Positions 22,870-34,389 of a DNA stretch of 64,000 nt are shown here, piece after piece. Both the position numbers and the translations under genes were made by a program. This stretch comes from Papaver somniferum (Eukaryota > Streptophyta > Magnoliopsida > Ranunculales > Papaveraceae): the NCBI RefSeq assembly GCF_003573695.1, contig NC_039363.1, forward strand, positions 125,223,302-125,287,301. Reading direction: 5' to 3'. Below the pieces are notes generated by a model. The model saw only the letters and a list, made by a program, of their open reading frames with translations. It was not told the DNA's origin and searched no databases. Numbering within the stretch: the first letter of the stretch is position 1; each line of letters opens with the position of its first letter.

Positions 22870-24000
22870 GGAGATTCTTAACCAAATTACTTAAGGAATA
22901 CGCGGATGTGTTCGCCTGGAAGCTAGGAGATATGCCGGGGATTGACCCAAAAGTAATCCAACGAGCTACGCATCAAACCGGGCACGCCCCCGTTCAGGCA
23001 GAAAATACGAAAAGTAGCTCCAGAGTATCATGAGGCAGTAGAAACAGAACTTCGGAAACTACTAGACGCAGGATTTATCAAGGAAGTCAAGTACCCTACC
23101 TGGATCTCCAACATGGTCATTGTTCCTAAGAAAAATGGAGGGGTTAGAATATGCATCGACTTTACTAATCTCAACAAGGCATGTCCAAAGGACAGCTATC
23201 CCCTGCCGAGCATAGACCAGCTGGTAGAAGCAGTAGAAGGATATGAAGAACTGTCATTCATGGATGGACATTCTGGCTACAACCAAGGCCCTGGCAGAAG
23301 AAGATCAGCCACACACAGCGTTCTACACCCCACATGGCCTTTATTGCTACACTAGAATGCCCTTCGGACTTCGAAACGCAGGGGCAACATACCAAAGGAT
23401 GGTCGATGCTATCTTCAAGCCATGGATTGGAGGAACCTTAGAAGTCTACGTTGACGACATGCTCGTCAAAAGCAAGCTGCGTAAAGATCACCACCAGGAT
23501 CTGAGGAATATCTTCGAAGCAATGAGAAAACATCACATGAAAGTGAATCCGGAGAAATGTACTTTCGGTGTCACCTCGGGGAATTCCTCGGGTATCTGGT
23601 AACAAAAAGGGGCATCGAGGTAGACCCAGCAAAGATTCAAGCCATAGTAGAGATGCCGTCCCCAAAGAATTTAAAGGAAGTACAGAAACTCAATGGATCC
23701 ATAGCAGCGTTGGGCAGATTTATTGCCCGGTCCTCGGACAAATGCAAACATTTCTTCAATATTCTCAAAAAAGGGAGCAGGTTCGAATGGACCGTTGAAT
23801 GCGAGGAAGCATTCCAAAAAATCAAAGAACACCTAGCCTCAATCCCGATCCTGCAGAAGCCAGATCCTGACGAGGTTTTGGCACTGTACATAGCAGCAAC
23901 AGAAGACGCAGTCAGCGCAGTATTGGTCAAAACCAATACAAAGATAGAACAACCTATCTATTACGTCAGCAAGACCCTCAATTCTGCGGAAAAACTATAC
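22870..24000 (+). pseudogene. Reverse transcriptase domain, frame-broken
   Basis: Fingers and palm are recognisable: LLDAGFIKEVKYPTWISNMV, then VIVPKKNGGVRICIDFTNLN (23115-23175), and KDSYPLPSIDQLVEAV. After a one-base break near 23275 come YCYTRMPFGLRNAGATYQRM and the catalytic YVDDM (about 23450) with LVKSK. The thumb and connection follow in yet another frame (23557-24003: FLGYLVTKRGIEVDPAKIQA). This domain copies element RNA into DNA. The sequence is of the plant Ty3/gypsy Tat lineage, but the frame is interrupted at least twice. Confidence 0.9.
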
Positions 24001-24005
24001 TAAGA

Positions 24006-24997
24006 TTGAAACTCATCCTCGCATTGGTATGGGCTACTCAAAAACTGAGAACCTACTTCCTAACTCACCTCGTCAGGGTCCCATGCAAAGCACCATTGGA
24101 AGCAGTCCTCAAAAGCACGGGAAAAGTGGGCCGAATAGCCAAATGGAACACCCATCTGGACCAATTCAACATCATTCATGAAATTCAACATTCTCGGAAG
24201 TCCCAAGTTCTGGCGGATTTCTTAGCAGACCTCCCCCTTGACAACGACGAAGAGATTAAGGGAATACCAGAAGCCGAGGAAGAAAACAAGGATCCAATGG
24301 ATATCCTCGAACCTGCGAGTCAAAGACAATGGGAAGTCTTCGTCGACGGATCCAAAAATAAGGAAGGAGCAGGAATAGGCATTGTCATTATCACCCCAAC
24401 CGGAGAAAGGATTATACAGGCACTTAGGTTAGAATTCAAAGAGCATACCAACAACATGTTGAATACGAAGCTGTCGTACATGCCCTCCGTATAATAATAG
24501 AGATGGGGGTAACCGATGTAAGGCTGACAAGTGATTCGCAGCTTGTCATACGGCAAATAGGGCTCGAGTATAATGTGTACGATGACACCCTCTCAGCTTA
24601 CATGGCCTTGGTCCAAACATTGGCATCGCAAATCCCGAACATTAAGTTCCGGCACTTATGCAGAAGGGACCTCAGGCACGCGGATGCCCTAGCATATATA
24701 TCATCCATGCTGAGGGATAAAAACGTCGAAGCTATTAAAATAGCAAGGGTATACGAGCCTTCGATTGCATCTCAATTCTCCTTCGCTACCAATCAAGATA
24801 CAGTGGAAGAAAATATCGAAGACCAGGTAGGAGAAGACATCCATAACGACTTTGACGAAGAAGATATCCTGTCAAGAGCAAATCAAGACGAAGACTTCAG
24901 CAACGAAGATGACTGGAGAGTGATGATCCATGCCTTTCTCGAAAAGGAAGCTTACCTGCGGATCAGAAACAAGCTAGGAAGATACTCTCCAAAGTAG
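24006..24997 (+). pseudogene. RNase H domain(s), frame-broken
   Basis: SQVLADFLADLPL (about 24200-24240) precedes the RNase H fold. WEVFVDGSKNKEGAGIGIVI (about 24330-24390) has the first catalytic Asp, and LTSDSQLVIRQIG (about 24525-24565) has the third. The Glu-bearing block between them is lost at a frame change near 24460-24500, where two stops occur. RHLCRRDLRHADALAYIS (about 24650-24700) is the last conserved block. An acidic linker leads on to integrase. Confidence 0.85.
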
Positions 24998-26252
24998 GAA
25001 GATATGATCTTCGGGATGGGGTCCTGTACAAGAAATCCTTCCTTGGACCATTACTACGTTGCTTGTCCCGGAAAGAGGGGCATCGAATTCTAAATGATAT
25101 CCATTATGGTGACGCGGGGAATCATAGCGGCATGAGATCACTAGCTGACAAAGCAAAAACGCAAGGATATTACTGGCCGACAATGATACAGGATGCCGCG
25201 AGGATGTCCCGACGTGTGAAGAATGTCAGCGCTTCGCCAAAAAGATCCACGCGCCGGCAACAATGTTAAACTCCGTCGATAGCCCGTGGCCATTTGCAAA
25301 ATGGGGCGTAGACATCGTCGGCCTTTCATCGAAGGATCAGGGAAAAGACGATTTTTGATAGTAGCCACGGACTACTTCAGTAAATGGGTGGAGGCTAAGG
25401 CCTTGGCCAGGATCAGAGACGTGGATGTTTTACTTTCATATTCCAGAACATCATTTGCAGATTCGGTATACCCGCTGAAATTGTATCTGATAATGGAACA
25501 ATTACAGGGGAAAAATATAGACATGCTCTTCGATACTTTCAAGATAAGAAAGAACAAGTCCACCCCCATATACCCTCAAAGCAACGGCAAGCGGAAGCTA
25601 CCAACAAGACCCTCGCCCTTATACTCAAAAAACAATTAGACGAGCATAAAGGGAGATGGTGTGAACACTGCACAATGTGTTATGGGCATACAGGACAACG
25701 CGAAGATCCGCCAGGGGAATCCCCGTTTCTTTCACTTATGGAGCTGAAGCAGTCATCCCTACAGAATACTCATGCCAACCACGAAGACCGAAGCGTGGGA
25801 GAAAAACCTCACAACAGACATGATGTTAGAGAGATTGGACGACTGGAAGAAGAAGGGAAGCAGCATTACAAAGATGGAAAATTACACGAAGACTGCAAGG
25901 GAGTACAACAAAAAGGTAAAGCTCGGAATTTTGTAGAGGGCAGTATGTGTTGAGAACAATCCCACGGTATCAAGAGAAAGAATGGGGAAAGTTAGCACCT
26001 ACGTGGGGAGGACCTTTTATAATACATGATATTGCGGGGGTGGTTCCTACTACCTTCGTAATAAAAGGCGAGTCCTCCGACATCCTTGGAATGCTAAGTG
26101 GCTCAAACCATACTTCCCATAGGAGCAACGCAGCCTTGCAACTGCGTGAGGGTACCAGAAGAAGAAGGGGTGACCACTCACATGTTTCTATCTCTGGAGA
26201 GGAATTGCAGGCCTCAACCTATCAATCAAACAAGCTTTCTAGTATCCACTAA
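24998..26252 (+). pseudogene. Integrase domain, frame-broken
   Basis: The zinc-binding HHCC part starts HYGDAGNHSGMRSLADKAKT (about 25102-25160), with the Cys pair a frame away near 25215-25235. The DDE core follows: WGVDIVG (about 25305-25322), FLIVATDYFSKWVEAKALAR (25355-25410), a SDNGT block near 25485-25500 and the Glu region near 25590. Each is in one of three frames. The C-terminal part reads WGKLAPTWGGPFIIHDIAGV (about 25985-26040). No chromodomain is evident, which fits the Tat group. Confidence 0.87.
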
Positions 26253-26776
26253 ACCTATCGACAATATTGGGGAAAGTAGTTAATCTACAATCTCTCAGGG
26301 CTCCCCCATCAGTGTCCATAAGTGTAAGACCAGGGGGAAGGCACCCAGCAGAAAGAGATACCCAACCAATCTTAAGGCAACGGGTCGACGGAATGGGTGT
26401 ATGTAAATTTTTAACCCCATATCCTAGAACGTTGCCTCGGCCCCCACCGTCTGGGAATCCTCTGGCCAGGTTCGCCAGCGGGGTGACAGGTCTCAAGACG
26501 ATCACGAAGGTACCTCCTTCGGGATCGCACCCAAACACTTAAAACTTTTTTTTTTGTCTTTTTCACAATGCTTAAAAAAAAACAAACCAACATTGCAGGT
26601 ATATCAAGAAAAGGATCCATTTCATAAAGGACGATTACAAAAAGTGAAGGCCAATTCAAGGAAGATACACATCAAAAAATATTCCTTTTATATGATCTAG
26701 CAAAAAATATTCTTTTACATGATTACAAAAAGTGGAAGGATAATGACGCTGCGGTCTCTACAAAATGCAGCGGTCT
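26253..26776. other. Spacer between integrase and antisense ORF
   Basis: Non-coding element interior. The two converging reading frames (pol on plus, the extra ORF on minus) both end around here. It contains a pair of AAAAAATATTCCTTTTA-like repeats near 26675-26730 and no recognisable protein. Confidence 0.5.
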
Positions 26777-29700
26777 CTACCTAGATGATGCCGCCCCATC
26801 AGCAGGATGTTCGAAGACTTGAAGGGACGCTCCCACCAGATGAGGGTCCCGAGGAGCCAGGCAAGGCAGCAGGAACTGGACGACGCAGATATTCTTCACA
26901 AGACCATGCTCGTTCTTTAGGCCAAGTTCTATCTCTCTAGCATCTTGTTCGTCTCCTCAGCCAATTGACACGAGCCTTGTGCTTAATAACTGTCCGCTGT
27001 TGGGCTTGGGATAACAATGAAGACAGACGACTCACTTCTTAGAAGCAGCACCGACGGCCTCTCGCGGGATGCGCCAAACTCTTAAAATGCTTAGTCTGTT
27101 CTTCCTGCTGCGCTAAGGAAGATTGAGCCTTTTCAAGTTTTTCATTGCAACGCGAAGTTGTCCCTCGAGTTCTGAAAAAGACAACACCAGGGAGTTAGCA
27201 CAGAAAAGACACAATCACACTCGATGAATAGGGTTATACCTTCGACACAAGCCGAAGCCTCTTCATACTCATTAACAACCGCATCTCGCGCTTCATCAAG
27301 ATGATCATATTCCGCGGATAATTTCTTATATCTAGTTGAAGGTTGGTGAGAGTAAATTGAGGCATCTAATTCTACCTGCTTCATCGAATCCATGTGACGA
27401 AGGTGGTCGACTTCTTTGTTTATCTCTGATACCCCTTGCTCAATCTGTACATACACACTTCAAGATTCCTCTCAGACTCAGCCTGACGAGCTACTTCAAC
27501 GCGGGACGCGGCAAGGGCCTTGCTTAGAGCATGGCTTCGGCACGGGCATGTCCTTTCTCTGATAAAGACACCGAGCACTATCCTCAACTCCTGGAAAAGG
27601 GAGGGATCGAGCCTTTTGTAATTCTCTTCCAGAAGTTGAATCCTAGACTCCCAAAGAAGTACGCTCACGGGATTCCCGCAGACTATCACGTGTCCACAGC
27701 AGCGTACCATTAAATAAAGCACGGTCATGGTTATACAGATTTTGCATGTCGACCATCTGAACATGCCTTGCGCGCCATACCTCAGCCCGAGCATCCCATT
27801 TCTTGGCTTCACTTTTAATTTTCTGAACAAGATCTTTAATACGAGATTTGCCGTGCCTTTCGTTTCGAAGCCATATCAGCTCGGGGACACCACCCACTGG
27901 AGATAGGGTGGGGAGACTCAGACAGAACAACTAAGAAATAGAGGAATGACGACACACTGCGAGGGAAAAGAGAAAAAAAGAACCAAACCTGTGAAAGCTG
28001 AAACTTGGCCGCGAGTTTGCTCTAACTCAGCGCGAACACAACAAGCTCTGAACGAAGACGGCCTCCGCTTCACCCAGCTTTTCTTTCTCCTTGAGGCTTT
28101 TCTTCAGCTCTTCTATTTCCACCTCAGCCGCAGATAATTCCTTTTCTCTGTGACGAAGCTTAGCCTCGAGCTTCAGAGATTTCGCTTTGAAGAACTGATA
28201 CAGCACGTGGTTACAATGCTCACTCCTCATCATCTACACATCAAGAGAAAAACATTATTTCACCGAAGAATTGGATCGTCACGTAGAAGTACGTACGAAA
28301 ATTTACCTCCAAGACACGCTGCTGAGGAAAGCCATATTGATACCCGTCGGCTATGGCCATCATATCTGCAACGGAAGTAGGAGGCTCCGACACAAGGGTA
28401 GCTTCGGGAACACTCAAATTTCTTCCCCAGGCCTCAGACACCCGCGCCTTGGAAGACATTTCCATCATACGACGGGTATACGCGTCAGAATCCTTTTCAC
28501 CACAACAACAGGGGCGGGATGAGGGACAAATAGCAGATTCTTTTCCTTGAGCCAATCCATTATGGCGTCCTCACCCTCAGATGTCGGCGAATGAGGGAGA
28601 TCCGCAGCAGGCGAATCAATCACCGACTTCCCCTTTCTGACACGGCCCCATCAGCACAAATGTCGGCACCACATGCGCACCATGCTCCTCCGCGCCACCA
28701 TCTTGAACAGCAGCGTCTCCGTTACTAGCACCCCCGAGGACATCCCAATCATCATTGGGGGAAGTAGAGAGAAGTCCTCAGGAAAATCGAGGGCATCATC
28801 CATAAACTCCCCTGTAGAATACAGCCGATCAAAAGAAAACTCTTGAGAAAGGGTGGGGAGAGTATCCGTGGCATCCCAACAGGGACAGAAATATCACCAA
28901 TAACACCGTCATCAGCTACCACGGCGTTTTTCTCCCTTCATCACCATCTTGACCCACAAGACCTCTTCTTCGACATTGATAGGGGAAGTACCAGTACGTT
29001 CCTCCCCATCTGTAATCTCCTCATCCTCAGCAAACTCTTCGTTCACTGGACTTGTAACTTCTTCATGGGCCTCAGCCTCACCCATCACAATGGTAGAAGA
29101 CTGCTTCGGCTTAATCTTTTTCTTCTTCGACACCTGAAAACCAACACCACAAAAAGAATTATTTTTCCCGAACAGTTGAATTTCTAAAGAAGAAGAGAAG
29201 CGCAGCTAGAATCCGCGTACCTGAGCAGTCGAGGTACTCCTCGGTGGAAGTATAGCACCAGAACCTTCCTCCTCGTCTCCCTCACAACGTCAAGGGCATA
29301 AGGAAAATTCATACCTGCGAAGTTAAACGCCAGGGACAGAAATCTCCATAACGAGCAGGAGGAGATTCACGCGGCTTGCTACTCTCAGTAGGACGCCAAC
29401 CGCGGGGACCAGGGATCCAACCGTACGCCCATGGACCAACACTTCGATAACGGTAGCGTGCCACTCGTAGTCATGGTCGCGCTTGATCCTCTCGCGGGCC
29501 GGGAAAAGTTTCCGCTGACTAGACCCCTCCGTGCCGGGAACATACTTCAGCTTGGCATCGCTGACCTCATTTAACAACGAATTTCGCCCCGAGGAGCAGC
29601 GAGATTCCGAGGCTGACACTCCACGGCTTACGGTTCCTATTGACGTAATCACCGAAGGAGTTATTGAAATTCTCAGGAGTATACCATTCCTTCTCCGCGG

Positions 29701-30512
29701 GATTGGGAACGTAACAAGTCATTGTCGTCTCCCCCTTACTCCGCAGATAGCATTCCTTCAGGGCGCGGAGATAATTCCCCGATAGTTGCGATACAGAACG
29801 GCTGTGAGTATTGGTGGAAGAGCCTTCACGACTAGCAAGACATCATAGTAGAAGGAATCACCTGACTTGTACAACGGCAGCATAAGACCAGCTTCGAACG
29901 CCAACCGTGGTCAACAAATGAAATTCATCGAACTCATACTTTGAGATAAGCTCATAAGTAATATCATCCTCAGGGGCATAGAAACGAACCTCGAAGGCTT
30001 GAAGCTCATGCTTTTCCTTGAAAATTCGAGATCAATATGCTTGAACGTTACTTTTTTCTTGCTGACCGAAACTGCGTATCAATGGGGCAGCCTCATCCTC
30101 CTCGGCGGGACCGGATGAACCAATGAACGCCTCGGAAGCCTTTCTCTTCAAAGAAGGATTTTTGAAGATTCAGCCCTCGGAACACCACCTTTGTATTCTT
30201 CCCTTTAAAAGAAGTTGTAGGAGGGGGCGGCAGATGATGCTCGGGCACTAAGAACGTAGAGGAGGAACATCAAAAGCGACAGCACGAGTCGGTGTCTGCG
30301 TACTCCTAACATCATCACGAGGACGACACCGCGCGATCAAAGACTTTCGAGCCCCAGAAGATTTGTCAAAGGAATTCTTCCCTAGAAGATGAGGCCTTCG
30401 CCCCAGAAGAAACTCGACTTCTACGAACATCATCTTGAGACTCTCTACGCGGAGGAGATCTCGATAGACCAGAACCAGGAGTCTGATAAGGAAGCCGCGG
30501 ACGGTCAGACAT
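26777..30512 (-). pseudogene. Antisense extra ORF of the Tat-type element (coiled-coil protein), frame-broken
   Basis: On the minus strand a coding-like region starts MSDRPRLPYQTPGSGLSRSP at 30512 with a Ser/Arg-rich N-terminus. It continues through FEVRFYAPEDDITYELISKY and EFDEFHLLTTVGV (about 30000-29900) and ECYLRSKGETTMTCYVPNPA with EKEWYTPENF (about 29755-29665). It then becomes Lys/Glu-rich and coiled-coil-like: LEAKLRHREKELSAAEVEIE (about 28180-28120), DLVQKIKSEAKKWDARAEVW (about 27830-27775) and DHLDEARDAVVNEYEEASAC (about 27310-27250). A stop lies at 26777-26779. Additional antisense ORFs between pol and the 3' LTR are known in Tat/Retand-group elements; their function is not established. 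Frame changes and stops occur throughout. Confidence 0.65.
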
Positions 30513-31242
30513 GGCTGCGAAAAGATTAATCATAAACAAGTCAAAAACAAACTCAAGGACATTACCAACGATCAAAAAACCACATAAATAAAATCCACAC
30601 ACGACAACGCAGAAACCCTAAAATTAGCATACATGATCGAAATTCCATAAAATCCCTACCCTAACAATGGCTTCCTTGATTTAAGACGAAGAACAGGGGA
30701 AAAATAGCATGCAAGCATTGAAAGAAGTTCTTCATCACAAACAAGGAACAACAGTAACAGAAAATTTACAAATCAACAAAGCGTAAAACCATGGAAACAA
30801 AGAAAAGAAAAACTTACCAGTAAAAACAGCAGCAGAAAGAACAAATCAGAAATAAAGAGGAGGCAAGCGTGATTAATGCTCAGTGGAAAGAATTTAAGGG
30901 CTGAAGAATGAAGACTGGCAGAGAATTTAAGGGCGGAAGAATGAAGACTGCCAGAGAATTTAAGGGCTGAAGAATGAAGACTGACAGAGAATTTAAGGGC
31001 TGAAAAACGAAGAATTAAAATCGAGAGAATGTTTAGGAAGAATGAAATTAATTTTCTTTCTCTCCTTAATATACCCGAAAGAAAGAGAAGGAAATTAATG
31101 GAGGAATGGGAAACGTGCCCGTTACATGAGCAGTTAATGCACAAATAAAAGACGTGCCCAAGTATCTAGGAAAAGTTATTAGGAGAGATAGAAGAATATG
31201 CAACAACTGTTTTCTTCAATGCACCCATTAAACATTCAAGCC
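30513..31242. other. Element interior upstream of the antisense ORF
   Basis: Minus-strand leader of the antisense ORF. A-rich, with no recognisable protein; frames here arise from the 33-bp repeat described separately. It would hold the promoter of the antisense gene. Confidence 0.45.
30890..31018. repeat. 33-bp tandem repeat, about four copies, near the 3' LTR
   Basis: Units starting GAATTTAAGGGC at 30890, 30923, 30956 and 30989 repeat every 33 bp with few differences (ending AAGACTGGCA, AAGACTGCCA, AAGACTGACA). It sits between the antisense ORF start and the 3' LTR. Confidence 0.9.
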
Positions 31243-31260
31243 CGAAGAAAAGGGGCAAAT
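31243..31260 (+). other. Polypurine tract before the 3' LTR
   Basis: GAAGAAAAGGGGCAAAT directly precedes the 3' LTR start at 31261. It is the expected primer for plus-strand DNA synthesis. Confidence 0.7.
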
Positions 31261-32109
31261 TGTGTATACATATATCTCACCATCAGACACGTGTATATAG
31301 AAAAATACGGGGAAAGCATGCAGGCCAGGACATCAAAATACGATGCACTACGGAACACCAAATAAACCCCAAGGAGTTACTTTATCTCATCCCAAAAGAA
31401 GCTAAGATCAACGGTGGAGAGAAAGTTAGCTGACACGAACGTGACAGGGGCAGAAGACACTTGTCTGACACGAGCAGGCATCTCAACCACCTTCATTAAA
31501 CACTCTGAGCAGTATACGTGTCGATCAACCCGTGGAACGAGCGAGGATGTCTCTGCGTGATCAAGTGGCAAACGCAGACCTCTGCGTGATGGACACAAGA
31601 CACTAGAAGATAATGTTCCAACGGCCTTCAGAGATGGGTCCCACACTCTAACCCTATAAATACCCCCTCTCCACCAAGAGGAGGGGGGATCGGAAAAATC
31701 AGGAAGGGAAGGAGAGAGAGATTGTAAGTGTAAGTTAATCCTTTAGAAGAGAAAAACATGTAAACCCAAAAGTCATTCGACTACTCTTGTAACCGTGAAG
31801 AATATAGTGAAACAACAAACCCCGTGGACGTAGGCCTTAGTGCTGAACCACGTAAACCTCGGTCTTGTTTACATTTCAGCACTTTATATTTGTCTAACCC
31901 CATGGATCTTTACTTATACGTTTTGCTTTCTTTGTTTTTACCTATATCCCGTGCGCAAACGCCTCGCATGGAGTTATTAGATGAGGCTATGATAAACCCG
32001 AAGGTTTTGAGCCAAGGAATCAACACTAGGATATCATCATCACAAATCTCTCTAGATTACGATGATTGGTTGTGAGCATTCGGATGCCTTCGTGATTTGT
32101 GTGTTCACA
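31261..32109 (+). repeat. 3' LTR of the Tat-type retrotransposon
   Basis: 849 bp, nearly identical to 18728-19575; I count about 12 substitutions and one extra C near the TATA box. It ends TGTGTTCACA, followed by the target copy GTTCT at 32110-32114. Confidence 0.93.
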
Positions 32110-32222
32110 GTTCTGACTCTGGCTCTGGTGGATGGGAGGTCCGTAACCCTGATGAGGCTAGCTCTGATTCTGACTCTGGGAGTAGGAATTTTGTAGAGGC
32201 TGTGATTGTTATTATGGTATAG
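32110..32222 (+). pseudogene. SPT16: SPT16 relic, piece 4 of 4 (acidic C-terminal tail)
   Basis: Joined in frame to piece 3 through the GTTCT target site, this reads SSDSGSGGWEV followed by SSDSDSGSRNF, a Ser/Asp/Gly-rich stretch like the acidic tail of SPT16, then EAVIVIMV and a TAG. The usual long run of Glu/Asp and the basic end are missing, so the tail is shortened. Confidence 0.65.
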
Positions 32223-32225
32223 AAT

Positions 32226-32539
32226 TACATTCCGTGTACAAATAGCACACTAATCTGCTCTTAGGTGACCACATGAGCTTAAACATAAACTACATTTGAT
32301 TCTTCAAAATCAACTTACGACTTTCGTGGCTATCTAGGGAAAAGAATATCCGGTACAAAAACATAGATATCTAGTTCAACAGTTCTATTAACGTTTGTAT
32401 TTCAAATTCAGCGAATAACAAAAACAATACTAAAGAAAAAATTACCAAATAAACATATGATTTTTTATCCGAGACGTGAAGTTCTCATCAGTACTTCCAC
32501 TTCAGCTGAAAACAAGCGCTACGACCATAAGCGTTGCAG
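32226..32539. other. P450 3' flank, containing a block repeated upstream of the gene
   Basis: Non-coding. A block at about 32240-32340 (CTCTTAGGTG...AAACTACAT...CAAAATCAACTTACGACT...GGCTA) resembles about 34600-34700 on the other side of the P450 gene, in the same orientation. Confidence 0.55.
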
Positions 32540-34273
32540 TTAAATTTGAGATAAAACATCCTTCTTAACCAACCGAGGTCTATACATAGCCCTTGATGAA
32601 GGTTCGTCACCTTCCTCCTCAATCATTTGATCATCATGGTCAACCTTTTTCCACTCCAAGCACTGAATTAGACCACCAATAGCCAGGGAAGTGACTCGAA
32701 AAGCCATCCCTGAGCCAGGACAACCCCTCCGACCCGCCCCAAACGGAATCCACCTAAACCCGTCCATTTTCCCTTCCTTAATAGCACTTTCACGGTCAAA
32801 TCTCTCTGGTTTAAATTTAGTTGGTTCATCCCACCATTTAGTATCTCTCTGAATGGCCCAAGCATTTAGTAGTAACATCGTTCCTCGTGGAATGTCATAA
32901 CCAGCGATAGTACAATCTTGCGATGATATGTGTGGTAATGGAATTGGTGCAGGTGGATGTAGTCGAAGCGATTCTTGGATTACACATTGGAGGTACGATA
33001 ACTTTGGAAGATCCGACTCCGATATAAAACGGCCTTCTTCTACATGGAAGTCTATCTCTTCTCTTAACTTTGTCAGAGCTTCAGGGTTTTTCACTAGAAG
33101 TGATATTGCTGCAACCATTGTGGCTCTTGAAGTTTCAATTCCAGCAGAGAACATTGCCTGAAATGAAACAAAATCATTCCCATCAAATAAGTAAAGGCCC
33201 ATCAAAACCAAATAGCTCGCATGGGCTTTGTATAAGCAGACCCACCATAACAAACAAACAACAAAAAGAGCTTTCGACTCCAAATATCGAATGTTGATTT
33301 ATGTTTTGACTCTTGACCATGCATATAATTTAGAAGTTTGATGAACAATTACCCCAATGATGCCTTTGACAACTTCGTCAGTGTAAGTTTCTGGTTCATC
33401 TTGTTGTAGAGACATGAAAACTTCAATCAACGACTTATGCTCGGTTTCTGCTTTGCTAGTACTGGTTTTTAGAGTCTCTTGTATCAACTCATCCAGAAAC
33501 GCATCTTTATTTTTCTTCACTTGCTTTAACTTCTTCTCAGTACTTTGATAGTCAATCCATTGTAAAACCGGTAAAAAATCAACCATATGAACCAATGTTT
33601 TAGGAAGAAAACTCTCTCTAACCAAACTATCAAAACTCCATTTCTTATCTCCATTGTACCTCTTTCCACTTACCATCTTCATGATTATATTGAACCCTAA
33701 CTCGAAAAACATAGACTTCAAGTCTACCTCATGGAATATATCCGAGGAAGAGGATGACAAACTTCTTTGGTAAAGTTGGTGCATCATATATTGAACTTCT
33801 TCATTACGAATATTAGATGTCGTTTGAAGACTACCAGAAGAGAAAATATCCATGTTCATAACTCGACGAAGGTTTCTCCAGTTTGGTCCATACGATGACC
33901 ATTCGACAGTTTTGTAGTTGTAACCTAGATGTTTTGCAGCAACAACAGGAGGGCGGTTAGCGAAAATGATGTCATTTTTCGTGAGACATTCTTCGACAGA
34001 TGACGGAGAACTAAGAGCTAGAACAGACTGAGAACCGAAACGGAGAAGTAAAACCGGTCCGTAACGGTCAGAAAGACCTTTTAGAGCTTTGTTTAGGGGT
34101 TTGTTGATCAGGTGAAGGTGGCCTATTATGGGAAGAGCTGGAGGAGTTGGTGGCTTGTTTTTGGTGCTTTTCTTAGAGAAAAGATTGGAGATGAGGAGTA
34201 TGGAAACGAAGAGAAGAAAGTAATAGTAGTAGTTTGAGACAAAGAAGAAATCGAAAATCATCTTCACAGCCAT
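32540..34273 (-). CDS. Cytochrome P450, CYP81-like, two exons, 512 aa
   Basis: A haem-thiolate monooxygenase of the plant A-type clan, anchored in the ER membrane and fed by NADPH-P450 reductase. Exon 1 is 34273-33353 (307 codons), the intron 33352-33158 (GT...AG, phase 0) and exon 2 33157-32540 (205 codons plus stop). The N-terminus has a hydrophobic anchor (FFFVSNYYYYFLLFVSILLI), then the proline hinge PPTPPALPIIGHLHL. Exon 2 opens in the I-helix as AMFSAGIETS. The K-helix has ESLR, followed by FKPERFD and the haem loop FGAGRRGCPG with the Cys ligand. All landmarks are present and 512 aa is a normal length, so the gene looks functional. The overall look is CYP81; substrate is unknown (family members act on flavonoids, lignans and other specialised metabolites). 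The I-helix has Glu where many P450s have Asp. Confidence 0.93.
33158..33352 (-). other. Intron of the CYP81-like gene
   Basis: 195 bp. The donor reads GGG/GTAATT and the acceptor TTTCAG/GCAATG. It is phase 0 and just before the I-helix, a position typical of A-type plant P450 genes. Reading through it would add VIVHQTSKLYAW and a stop, so splicing is needed. Confidence 0.9.
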
Positions 34274-34337
34274 GAGTTAAGGTGTATAACTGCTGGATGT
34301 TTAAATTGTTTGTGACATCTTCAAGAGTATAAAGAGC

Positions 34338-34347
34338 TATATATAGT
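34338..34347 (-). promoter_or_regulatory. TATA box of the CYP81-like gene
   Basis: CTATATATAG lies 65 bp upstream of the ATG on the minus strand, the expected distance for a short plant 5' leader. Confidence 0.65.
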
Positions 34348-34389
34348 GGTTGCAAAGTTTATCATCAAATTGTAAATGGTACCAGTTTT

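Larger units (their letters stand above)
18728..32109 (+). mobile_element. Tat-type Ty3/gypsy LTR retrotransposon, 13.4 kb, TSD GTTCT
   Basis: Two LTRs of 848 and 849 bp (18728-19575 and 31261-32109) begin TGTGTATACATA and end TGTGTTCACA. The 5-bp duplication GTTCT is at 18723-18727 and 32110-32114, inside the SPT16 relic. Plus-strand gag, protease, reverse transcriptase, RNase H and integrase follow in Ty3/gypsy order. They are followed by a long antisense ORF before the 3' LTR, a known trait of Tat/Retand-group elements. By eye the LTRs differ at about a dozen bases plus one indel (roughly 1.5%), so insertion was recent, yet gag-pol has many frame breaks. Confidence 0.92.

Noticed and set aside
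27946..29187. Plus-strand frames of 60-114 codons
   Set aside because: They overlap the antisense ORF, whose minus-strand reading has protein-like coiled-coil composition; the plus frames do not.
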